Positions 19,501 through 31,400 of a DNA stretch of 64,000 bases are shown one piece after another. The position numbers were made by a program, and so were the translations under genes. The stretch comes from Mugil cephalus (Eukaryota > Chordata > Actinopteri > Mugiliformes > Mugilidae): positions 8,325,672-8,389,671 of the forward strand of contig NC_061782.1 of the NCBI RefSeq assembly GCF_022458985.1. Direction: 5' to 3'. The notes under the pieces were generated by a model that made no database searches, was not told the origin of the DNA, and worked only from the letters and a program-made list of their open reading frames with translations. Each line of letters opens with the position of its first letter. Within the stretch, counting starts at the first letter, position 1.

Positions 19501-22500
19501 AGATCCTACAGTTCGAGAGCCCTTTTGCGCAAAGTAGAGCGGAAGCAGCGAGGATCTGAACGGTGCACGGCTGCCAGTCGTGCTGGCCTTTCCCTGTACT
19601 CGGGGATGCAGCAGCGCTGTGATTTGTTTGAGGAGCATTGGCCCAGCCAAGCAGAGCTAATTTGAAGCTAGAGCAGTATCCTCCATCTTACTCATTTTTT
19701 TTTTTTTTTGTTGTTGTTTCATCTTTTCATTGCGACATCATTTTGACTAGCCTTCCTTTTATGCGATTTGTAAAGGCTGTTGACGGAGGATAATGATGTG
19801 TAGCGACAGTGGCCTGAATTTTTTCTGTTTTCTTCTTTTCTCTTGCTTCCGTAATCTCCCCGTCCGTCAATGTGGAAGATCAACTGCTCCCCTCCTCCAC
19901 TTCGGCCAAGTGTATTGAAAGCTGCTATGGATGTTTTGGAGGTTAGCCACGGGGGGTGGGATGGTTTGTGGGAGCCAGAGCTCGAGGGGCAGTGTTGAAG
20001 CCTTTATATGGGTTTGCTGCCTTACAAGAAGAAGGAGCTAAAGGAAAAGATTACATAACAACAATCGGGGCAAACAGTGTCCCAGGCAGATTTCTCTGGA
20101 TGGGATCCTTACAATGCCCAGCAGCTACACTGGGTTCATTCAGTGCTTACCTTCCCTGGGCTATGTTTACTGGAAGCCCTCAGGACCTCTCTGAAATGTA
20201 AACAGGACAGTAGGGCCACATACAGTTCAGCGCCGAGCTGCATTTGCCTGGGATGAAACAAAACGAACACACAAGTGCTGGATACACAGCCAGGTGCTGT
20301 GTATCTGACCACAGGAGCAGCTGTATAATTACACTTTTCTCATCCGTCAAGATAATCTGTGTTTAGTAGCAACACGCAAACACACAAAGTTCAGAGGTCA
20401 AGGCGGGCTCTTAACACACTGACAGACGATTCACGGTGGAGCATATTTAATACGCCTAACACAAAGTTAAAAGTTAAATTCACACACTGGCTATCGCGAG
20501 GTCACAAACAGAAATGCAGTCTCTGACGTGCCGATGTGTAACATTTTCAAAGGGAGCGCAAAGAGAAAAATGAGCGTCTCTGTCAATGCATTTAGTTTAA
20601 TTTTGACTAAAAGGCAGTTCAGGTCCCAGTGGAGACATTTTGCATTTCCCTCTGCTCAAATAAATCTGGTCCCATGGTTAGTCCATGCAGACATGCTATT
20701 GATTGATCGCCACACTTTTTCCTCTGCACAATCAACAGCACACACACCTATGGTTACTTATTGTAGAGCATGATGGATTTAATGAAAAAGTTTCCCGTCA
20801 AATCTGCTGAAAAAGGCATGCATGGGCGGTGGCGCTCTGCTTGACAGGATTTCGCCTCGGGAGTTTCTTGTCAGAAGTAGCCTGCTATTGATTTAATATT
20901 AAATACTGTTCCTGTGTGTGGTTTCCCGGGGATGACAGTATGCTGTGAATTCACATACTTCGAGGTCAGATAGATACATAGTCTATTTGTATCTCCTATT
21001 AACCAGGCATGTTGACAAATATGTTGTTTACAGTAACGACCTGTGGGTGTCATTCACCTCACCGATCCCCGCAGGATATAATGTTAGCAAGCCGCAGAAA
21101 TGAAAGCGCCACTTTCCCCCTTTTCCACCGAGCGGCCGTAAGTTATACCGCTTCCAGCACCAGGTGCTTTCTCCAAACGCTGCCGTCTTGGTTGCATTCT
21201 TCGGAGCCCTGCTGCAGTTTCGAGATAAGGAATAAGGAAATGTGTGCTTATTTGGGATGCCGTTGTAAAGTCAAGCGAAGCGCTGTGATTAAGGTCAGAC
21301 ACCCTCTTGTGCACATTTTTCATCTCGCGTCTGATCTCCGCTCAAATGAGGTCAAAGTACATTAAAGGATCTCACTCCTGGTCCTTTTATGTCATCCTGA
21401 ATTACATAAATATTAACGCCAAAGGATGTTTGAGTGCATTCACCAGGAAAGACCTCAGCGCGCGGTGGAGCCACGTCCCCTTATGACTGTTCGGATTTAC
21501 GCTTTTCGCCCACCTCCCCCCTTTCATAAGAGCACCTCGTCAGATCGTTGGCCTCGATCGGTTCTAGAGGGCAGGGGTCACTCGATCACTGGAGGCCCTG
21601 GTGTCAGGTTGGATGGGTGCACTTGGCTCCTGGTGGAAGAGACAGATTCATTTGCGCTCATCTCCCTGGACGCTTTTTGGTAATTTCGCATTCAGAAAGG
21701 GGGGGATGGTGAGATGACGGCGCATCGAGGTGGGAACAAGAATGGGGACAAGACGTGGAAGTAAGAAGGAGTGAAGGCATTCATATCCTTTCCTCCCGTC
21801 GGTACTTTTTTACGGTTAACGACGTCCCGTTGACTGGATGAACGGGACAGTTGCATGCGTTTGAGTGCGGCTTTTTTTGTTCATGGCAGCTGACTCCTCT
21901 CTAAATCAGTGAGATCAAGGATGTGTTGATGAGTGGATGTAGAGAGGGGAGGCAAATTTTAGAGCACAGTGTTTCCCCCGACGCTTTGACGCGCCCATTA
22001 ACACTGTTAAGCTGTAAATGGCCGTAAAAGCATAAAAACGCGATTGCGCCACGTACGCGCATTCGCTCGTGTTTATGCAAAGGTGTGCTCGCGTGGGTGG
22101 CTCTCAGTGGGAGGTTAGTCTTTGACACTCTTTTGCTGCCACACCTCCCTCGAACACGCCCACCGCATGCCATGCCAGCTGCAGCTGTTGTGCCTCAATG
22201 CTAGAGATGTAGAAAATTCCTCTCACTCTGCAATTAGAGCCGCAGATCGCTGAATGGCACACATTGCGATGTCCTAAAATTGCACTTGGTCCCCCTTTCT
22301 GCTCCCGAGAACACTGAGTAAATAGAAACTGATGAGAGCGAATCATGAATAAACCGGCTAAACCGTCGGGCCTCCGAGCTGACAGATTGTGTTTTGTGCA
22401 GGCTGCCCCTTTTGATGTGCTGTTACCCCGGTTAAAGAAACCGAAGGGTGGAAAAAAAAAGGCCTCATTGATGGGGTGGGTTTCTCATGCCTGACTGAGA

Positions 22501-25049
22501 ATGTTCGCTTTCCATCGAGTCAAGTGCTGCATTGTGATCCCAACCAAAGAAATGCAAATATATAGAACAGATGTACTACTTCTTTTTTCCCCCGTTTGTC
22601 GACAGGAGTAATCCCTCACTATGAAGGAGATTGAGTTGGGTGCACTCTGGGTGCAAGACTAAAGTGTTAACAAGGGAAAAGCCATGTCACCCTGGCACAT
22701 GTGATGGCCGCCCGCCTTTCAGGGTCTTTTCTCAATAAGGCTAGATGCTCAGGATAGATAAATGGGGGCTTTTGTGGCCTTTGCCAGAGGGAGAGCCGCA
22801 CAATGAAGGACACACACAGAGGAAGGTCTTTTCCAGAGAAAACAGCTAAAAGCAGCGTTTCTGCAGTCCCCTCCTCCTCTCTTTCTTTAACTCGCTCCTT
22901 CACTTTCTCATGTCTCTCACTCTTGCTCACTCACTCACTCCCCAAATCTTTTCCTCCTCCGTGAGAACTGAACCATACTCCCATAATATTTCCATAAACG
23001 GGTTGAGGGAATGGAAATAACTCAGACCATTGCCTCCCTCCATGCACTCTTCCCCCCACTGGCAGTCTCTTTACTGGGCTATGGATAGTACTTAAACACA
23101 CTTCCCTTAATGATGCACACTGTTTTACACTGCTCTGAGCAGAGTGCATCTCTTACGACCTGGACATGGCAGCCTTAATATAGCTGTGCTCTTGTTACTT
23201 CATCAGACATTACCAGGCCCCTCCACTTTCAACGGGGTGGAGGTCAGATCTGTTTCCACTGCACCTCCATCAGTACGGCCTTGGAACTACTAGTTATTCT
23301 GCTCACGCTCACTATAACCCAACTATAACCCATCATTGTTGTTGTTGTTCAGGTTCTCCTCATTCTTTTTAGAGCTATTTTGTAATTTTTCAGTATAATC
23401 TTGCGCCGCTATTTTCTCTCTCTCGCTCTCCTTCCCATTTTGTGACTCTTGGCATATTTCTCCCTTAACTGTGACACTGCGGCTGTCTGGGGTTTTGCAT
23501 GTACACGTTGTTGCCTACATCTGCAGGCCATCCTGCCAACGCTGGGCAATCTCTCATGTGGGTGGCTGCCCTGGAAACAGATGTTTTTGATGCCACTTGT
23601 AGGGGAATAGCTTTGAAAGTGACTCCACGAAAGAGATGCCAGCTGTATGACAAACCGGGGGCCGGCGAGTTCTCAGGAATTCTATCAGAGCTATTTCTCT
23701 AGGAGCTCTGGAAGCATTGCCTGTAGAGAATAAGAATAGTTTTCACTTAATCAGACTGTTCCCTTTGGAGAACGTCATTAATTACAGAAGGAAGTTGCTT
23801 CACTGGAACATATGCTCCAGATGGCCAGATTTCACTTCACAAAAAAAATTCATCTTTCTTTGATTGTCTTAGATGTTTATTTTTTTTTCCAATCTTACAA
23901 TCTTTCCCTGCGAATACCTACAACCCATCAACAGGTTTGTGGATTTGTAGCCTCATTTAACTGCTTGTTTGTTTGTTTGTAACATTGCTTTCCAGTCCTC
24001 GAGCCAGCTGAGCTGCAAACACCTGGCATCATCTGCGGCCGTCTAAAAACACTGGCAACTTTGCCAATTTTCTATTATTAGCGATATGGTTTCCAGTGTC
24101 AACTTTCCTTTGCATGAACGCCTGCTCCCTTAGCGCAAATCCGTAGCGCTGCAGCACCCCTGATTTGCTTTCCAGCGCACCCTCTCCTGCCAAACTCCCA
24201 GAGAAAAGCAGCTCTCCGGACAGTGATTATTATTCACGTGCTAATTTTAGCCCCTGCAATCATCAGAAACACTTATTTTGTCCCCTTTCGGATGAAACAC
24301 GTCATCCGTGCTTCCACACCAAAAGTGCACGGCCGGAACTGCCTGGCAACTTTCTGCAAAGTATAGTTTGCGGTAACACCAGCGCTCTGCCTCAGGGGGT
24401 TCTCACTGATCCTAATCATATGTTCGCAGGTAATGAGAGAGCGTGTTCAAAACTGCAAAAAAATATAAACTGGGCTTAGATAAGACATCGTCAGCCTGCC
24501 AGTGGCAACAGTGTGACGTTCAAACGTTAATCTATTAGTCTGCTCTGCAGTGTGATTACAGCAGCAGAAATTACGTTTACTTTATCTGGTATAAACACAG
24601 TTGCTTAGAGTAATTGCAGAATAATTTCAAAGCTACTGTGGGCGTGTTAAAGAATAGTTTCTTCCTTTCTGGCCTGATAAAACCTTCAAATGGCACATAT
24701 TTGTTTCACCCATTGTGTCTGGCTTTGAGCACTGACCGGCTAAAACAAGGGAACTTAAAATTGTAGCGTGTTGTTATTTAAATGGAAGAAAACATTTTAG
24801 CAGCGCTTTTGTGTGTATTGATTCTGTTAATTACCCCACATCTGCCCAGATTTATCTCCCTTCCTGTTCCAGGTCCATACATGTGTGATGTTTTCTCGCA
24901 CGTCTGATATCATCTTGCTTCCCCTTTATCTTCATAGGCTATTGATTTCGTCCTTTCTGCGTGTCGTGTTTGTGTTGTCTCAAACAACAATGCGCTTTCC
25001 CCCGAATGCGCCAGATCGCCACTCATCTCTGCGCTGCTCCCTGCTCCTC
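16561..25049 (+). other. sipa1l2 intron 1, part b
   Basis: No exon recognised. The only repeat I can name is a LINE-like 3' tail at 17991-18049; there are many homopolymer T runs (for example 18963-18980). No open frame in the region shows family similarity or good splice context. Confidence 0.45.
17991..18049 (+). mobile_element. LINE-like 3' tail, second copy
   Basis: aagctactatgaccaattca followed by a conserved ctgtggatcattaaagtctg block aligns with 11236-11290 over about 55 bases with several mismatches. Both copies end in a tagt/tctaaat-type tail. Confidence 0.5.
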
Positions 25050-25400
25050 TCCCCCTGTTCTCTCTCCCTCAACTTTCCATCTTTGTTCACAGGGGAGGTC
25101 TGCTGTCACTCAGGGCTGTCATACGCAGAAAAAGTTGCCTAGCAACAACGCGGAAGGATGCGAAGCCGCTGTTTACTCTCCACCCCCTCGCCCCGTGCGC
25201 CCACTACCCCCTTCTCTTTCACGCTCGTCCTCTGTCGCGGAGATGGAGCGGCGGGGACGGATGGCGGAGGCAGCACGGCCTCCCGCTCTCTGGTGAATTC
25301 AGACAACGGATACAGGACAAAACTGAGAGGATGAGAGGCCGTGGAGAGAGGGAGAGGAGCAGGGGAGGCGGGCGTTGAGGGGAGGGGAGAAGTGACATTC
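25050..25400 (+). promoter_or_regulatory. GC-rich island with RFX X-box inside sipa1l2 intron 1
   Basis: Locally GC- and CpG-rich sequence in an otherwise mixed intron, containing a perfect X-box palindrome, gttgcctagcaac, at 25134-25146. A GC-rich purine stretch follows, with ATG codons at 25242 and 25260 and a possible donor CTCTG|GTGAAT at 25293. I infer a possible alternative promoter or enhancer. If the donor is spliced to 40250, the ATG frame ends at once, so any such exon would be 5' untranslated sequence or carry an upstream ORF. Confidence 0.35.
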
Positions 25401-28400
25401 AGAGATGCTGTGTCTGCCTGTTGCCTGCCAGCTGCTATTCCTGCCTCCCTCTCTGCAGGAGGAACTGGCCATTTCCCTTAACGGCTCCTGTCCCTCTCTG
25501 CAAAAGAGAAACTTGTCTCACCACGACATGCCGTTATCAGCAGGTCTAAAAATACTGGACAGCAAATGCATCACATGCCTGGCAATCGTGTCGCACTCTC
25601 TCAAAAAAAAAAAAAGAAAAATAAAGAGTGGAATTTAAGCAGATACAGGTGCATTTCTCCTCAAGGATTAATCAATGTCCCCCGGTGGAAACAATCAAGC
25701 AAATGTCTTTGTTCCTTTCCACATTATGCTGTTTTAGCTTGTTTACTGTAATTACGTACTGTAGCAGGGCTCAATGGCTTCCACACCGCCGTGCTGAGTT
25801 TAGTTGGCTTTTCAGGTTGTCCGCATAATGACAAGAGTCACCCTTAAGAATAGACTGAACTCCACCTACGTATGACAAACTGTGAGTTTGTGTTATAACA
25901 CAAGAGCGGCGAGCTCCGTGTTAAACGTTCGTTTGTTTTGATAAAACAGGAGAAAATGTCCCATTGAGCTGCTGACTGGTTTCTCTCCTTTCACCAGCGT
26001 GGTTATATTTTAGGAAATACACGTATTTGCTTTTTGGGAAGAGTTAGGAGAGAAGATACCACCCTCGAATGAATGCATTAAAAATGAGCTGGTGTCAGTT
26101 TTGCATTAATAGAGCAGCTGCCCTTGCACTGCTGTGCTGCTGTGCTGCTGTGTGAGTGTCTCTCTCAAAAGTACTACCATTCCTAATTTGCAAAGTCCAA
26201 AGCTTCATAAATTTTCATTAGAGATGTATGTACAAATAGTCGTTTTGTTAATCTGTGTGGGAATAAAACAAATAGCTCGCAAGATAAAAACAACACTTTC
26301 TCTGAAAGCCAGGTCTCTTTTTTTTTAAAACAGAATTCTCCTTTGTGCAACATCTGAAACACGAGCTGTGAAAGATGTTGTTTTAGGGTTGTGTGAATGT
26401 AGATCGCTCTGCATGTGTATCCGTTTGTGTAATGACTTGCCTCGGTATGTAAATTACCCATCGGGCCCGGACGTCCATGTGCAAACGAGCAGCGCTTGTG
26501 GGTTTGTGTGTTTCTCCGCAGGCCCTGCTGCACACATGTGTAGGCTGATGAATAGTTTGTCTGTTTGCTGGGACGCAGTGACAAGAACTCCTTAAGTGTT
26601 ACCTCCTGGGGCTTCCCACTCTGCAAATAAAAGTCGCTCCTTCCCCTCGACTCGTATCAAAGCCGAGAACCTGCCTGCAGAGGCCGGATCAAAGCAGGCC
26701 GTGGCACAAAAGACCTGCGCTCGCTGCAGTTCATTCAGCTTGATTAAAGTCTGTCATTTCCTGCTATTAGCACATTTCTTCCTCCAGCCAGAAGCAGACA
26801 GAGCAAAGCAGTCATCAGGAAGTGGCTGGAATGACACTGTTTTTGGGTTCTTCCAATTAAGTTCCCCAAAACTCAATTATGTCGCATTATACAAGAGGAG
26901 AAATGTATAATCAAAAGTGAGTTACTTCACTGAGCTGTTCTTTATTTAACCTTTATGTGTCCAAGGAAGACAGACTTCCTCTGAAATGACTAGCTTTACA
27001 TAAGCATCTTACACGTGCTGCATTGCAAAAGAGCATTTTAAAATAAATAAATAAAGACTGTTTGATTAAAAGGCGGCAGTTAAATGTATTTTACTCAGAG
27101 ATGCCTGAGATATTTTTGAAAAACGTTCACATTTCACCTGCTGCCTCACAGATTTCAACCATAAAAGTGTCTCTCAGTAACTAACTCCAAGTTAGAGCCA
27201 AGCCGACTGATCGGTAGCTGTTTGTCTGTGAGAGTTTCTTGCAAACACTTTGCAGTAGATGCCTGATGTTACCTGAAGTCTTCTGTCAAAAGTTGAATTT
27301 TACACCAGCACATGTAGCTTGCAGATAGACCGCCGACTTATCTCCTGCCAGGCAGGCTCAGAAAACACAGCGGTCAGCCTGCTGTCGGCTTCACAGTGCG
27401 TTTAAGTGCAGCTTTTATCAGGAGATGTGAGGCAGTACATCAGACGGGACTTTGTTGGTCCTACTTCTTTGGCCCGGTGTGTGTAGACCCTTAAACCTGT
27501 TACTGTTTTTCTTTTTTTTTAACAAATCACTAGATTGAAAAGCTTTGCAGAGTCCCTTTTCATTCTTCTTCTTCCTTGCTCTTAGGACCGTAACAAGCTC
27601 TCCCATTCATGCCTCATGTCTGTTGCTCCAGCCTTTGTTGCAGGTAAAAAAAAATATGCTTAGCATATGGTATACGGATAGATGGATTATCAGTGGAAAG
27701 AAGGGTTATATTCCTCCTGTTGTCTCGGCGTGTTTAAGGTGGTCATGGTTGCAGGCCGGGTTCGTCAGACAAACCTTGCGCCGCGCTGTAGTTCACAGGA
27801 CAGGGAATAGATAAGTGGCTTCTTCCATCTCCCACTGCTCCAAATGTCAGCCTTCGTAAGAAACTTGGAAGGTCACGGGCTTGACCTGGGGATCTTTTCT
27901 CGGGAACAATAGCTTTTCCCCCTCTTTTTTTCTTTTCCTTCCTGTCAGCCCGAGAAGCCTTGAATGTCATGGTCCACCGCCCCCCCCCCCCCCCCCCCCC
28001 AACTGCTAACACTCAGCAAGGCCCCCACCCCAAAAGCATCCAGCATAGCCACCTACTTTCCCTTACATATGCTAATAATGCAGTCTCATTCAGCTGTTGG
28101 TGTCTTTGTCACGAGGGTGGGGTGTGGGGGTTGTGTGCATTAAGGGGCAGCTGTATGCATTTCACCAAATTGACTCCCCAATGGCTGCCAGACTCGTCTT
28201 TACTTTTCTCTTCCCTCCTTTCGCATTGCGCTTTCCCGTTTTCCTCCCAAACTAGTCACTGGATGAAGAAGCAGAAGGAAGAGTTGCGGTTTTCTTGTTT
28301 ATTTTAGAGGCTTTCTGCTGTGACGTGTGGTGTATTTCTCCTTTCTTTGCGTGTTTCGGGCTGGCTGGTGCTCAACAAGTGGCTGATGGATTTAATGCAT

Positions 28401-31400
28401 TTGGATAGCATCTCCACAGTGGGTTCATTACCGCAGTGACTCACGGGACGTTGTGTCTTCTGATGTATGGCTCTGATGAAAATGGACTATTTTAATCGGG
28501 TAAGCGCGGCAACTGCTGATATCTGATGTTTTTCCCATGTCATGCTCTCATAAAAAAAAACTGCAAAGATGGCCTTAATTTTAGTTGCATTTATATGCAG
28601 AAGCAGCAGCAGCATCATATAAAGTGACTAAAGTCTTTTTGACACTGGTATGAGTGGTCTTGCCTATAGTAGTAGGGAATTTTTAGTGTGTGTTTCTGGG
28701 GAGCGGTGGCACAGAGAGTTCTTGCAGAGTGAATTGAGTGATTCATCTCTGGGTCTGTGCTGTCTCCCATCCTCCCTATAGTTATCTTACACTTGCATCC
28801 TCCAGTTGGCTAAACTCTATCCTGTGTCAGCTGTGGCGCGTTCAGCTGCTGCCCAGAAGTCCAAACTATCTCACTTACTCCAGATTTCTGTCAGCAACAC
28901 CAGGCAGAGCAAGAAAAACAAACTTTGAAAAGAAAAAAAAAAAAAGAACTGCTGAAGTGAGTATGAGGAGGGAGAGAAGGTCCACGGCATTGACACATGT
29001 TGAAGTCGGTCTGCGGGTAAGAAAGAATGAGAGCTGCTCCCCAGATGTGTGTGAACGTGCTCGTGTCGCTGTGTCGATTCTCAATCGGTGTCGCACAGCT
29101 TACCTACTTCCGCCTTTTGCCGCGCTGCTCCTCAGCGATAATGTGACAATTTGGACCCTGACTGACCTCGGCGGAGCAGCAGAGGCGGAGATGTTCTCGG
29201 GGCTTTCGATCTGAACTCCTCACTCTCTTAACAGTTTTCCTTTTGCATGATGTGAGCCCTCTTCTCACCATTTGTCTCAACCTCTCCCCGAGAGGCCGGT
29301 CCGTGCCGACAGGCTGTCTTCGGTGTGGAGGTAGCTGGGAAAAGCAGCGTGCTGCTGGGAAGTGACAGAGGGGGGATGTGCGCTGATGGAAATAGGTGGT
29401 GGTTTATTCTGGAGGCCTGCTGGGCCACATCAACCCCGCTCGTCCCTTTCCGTCTCCATATAGCAGCGAGGGCCGCCGTGGTTAGGCCCAGTTTGGGGGA
29501 CAGATGGTCCCTTTTGGAAAAGGGCCACGGCGCAGTGCTCTCTGTTCGCGGGGCTCCGCTGGAGCAGCCAAGAACAAACACGGTCTCCTTCTGTTGGGAA
29601 CATTCAGGAGCCTCAGTCTGCGAGACCTGAATAGACTTATGGAGCGACGTCTAAAACTATGCACACTAAGTGTGTCTGGGGGTGTGAGACTCGTGCTAGT
29701 TGTTACCTAATGTTAATGGACATTTAACTAAGTGCTTCGTGGTAGCAGTGCTAGTCACCCTCTAATGACTCCAGTATTCATTAATGTTGTATCCGTGCGG
29801 GGACTCTCCGCTTTGTCATTAGCCAAGTTTACATCGTCACTTAAATCTTTTAACCGGGTGCTTTGCGCACGCACGTTCGCCGCGGCACCGTCTCTTTGTC
29901 CCCATGCGATTGAACAGGGAGAATCTGTTGTCCTGTCTATTTTAATTCTCAGATCACCCTGAAACAACTAAAGGACAATAGCAGTGTGCTGCCTGGCAGG
30001 CGCTGGGCAGATAGCCAGTTGGCAGGGCAACAGGGTAGGAGACTCCCATTTTCATTGGAAGCAGGAGGAGGCCTGCTCGTCTCCTGAACCGCGTGTAGCC
30101 AGCACCGCCGCCATTGTGCTCTTTTATATTTCGCTCCAACTAAAGAACAGGGGCTCTTTTATTTTCAGAACATAACTTAGATGCATAGCTCAGCTCCACA
30201 CCTTGTCAGTATGATTATTTGACACTACCATCAGCGCAGTGACTGTGGTTAGGCTTCCACTTGATGGATTGCTGTTAGTAATTATGTTAATCTTGGCAAG
30301 CAAAGGTCATCATTCCTGAGCCGCAGCTGTAATTTTATTTTATCAGTGGCTGTCATCCTAATGCATTATCTGGCACTGGAATTTAGGAACAGTAGAGCGA
30401 GTTCACAAGGTGCTTTGTGTGTTTGCTCTCGAACTATTGTTATAAATTAGTTACTGAATGAAGTCGCAGCCTGGTGTCAGATCTTTTGAGCAATTTTACG
30501 ATCTCGTTCATTTTAAAGCATTTGAACCATCTACCTGAACATAAATTACCACACCACATATGATCAATAACTCTGAAAGACCCAAGTGAAGTTTCCAGAG
30601 AAACGGATGAAAGTTATGTGCAGTCATGTTGAGAGGATCAGTATACACATAATTGGATTTACCTTGACTCCCCCTATTTTTGAGTTCACCGGCTTGTGGA
30701 CACAATGGCAGTGTTTTGAAACCCTTTCTCCTGGCTGAGCCTCCGTCTTCATCTCTAGCGGAGCATATGGTAGATATTATGAGATTTAAATGTGCGGAGG
30801 AAGTGAAAAGAATTCACCGTGTTGCAGTTTTCTGTCGGGCACATACTTACAGTTCACCGAACCGAGTGAAATGGAGTCAGGTCATGGATGACCCCTGCGC
30901 TTCACGCCCAGCTGTAGCCAGCACATTCCAGACGGAGCTACGGCTAGCAGCACAAAGCGCAGCAGACTCAGGGCGCGGTGGTGTAGGAAAACAGACACGT
31001 GTTCGCGTTAAGCCGCCTCCGTGATAAGACTTAAGGCTGGAAATAAACGCCACTGTCTGTGGCAAAGCAAACGGCTATCTTTTGTTTAAATTTTATGCGT
31101 GAGAGGCTAGCTGTTGACAGATGAGGTGTGGTGAGATGACTGTTGGGAGGGCAGTGACCTCGGGTTAGTGCTGCAGCCGCACGAGCAGATATCTCACTGC
31201 ACAGCTCTGAAAATATCTCTATAGCCTCTTGTCTGTGAAGGTTTTTTCTCAGTCATGACTTTGTCTCACGTCGTGACGCAAAGCAAACTCGACATCTACG
31301 AGAAACCCAACGTGTCCACTTGCCTTTGTTTCAGATTTATGTTCTGGATACGCTACGGTCTCTTGTATTGCTGCATCTATCTCTCTTTTATCTGTGGAAA

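Noticed and set aside
25242..25295. Coding alternative first exon starting MERRGRMAEA
   Set aside because: If spliced at CTCTG|GTGAAT to exon 2 at 40250, the junction codon is TGA, so the frame cannot extend into sipa1l2. Kept only as a possible non-coding exon.
26183..26626. 147-codon minus-strand frame in intron 1
   Set aside because: No known motif, includes a homopolymer-encoded lysine stretch, no supporting context.
28738..29214. 158-codon frame in intron 1 with an opposing frame
   Set aside because: Contains a poly-A-encoded lysine run and no family signature; both strands are open because of local composition.
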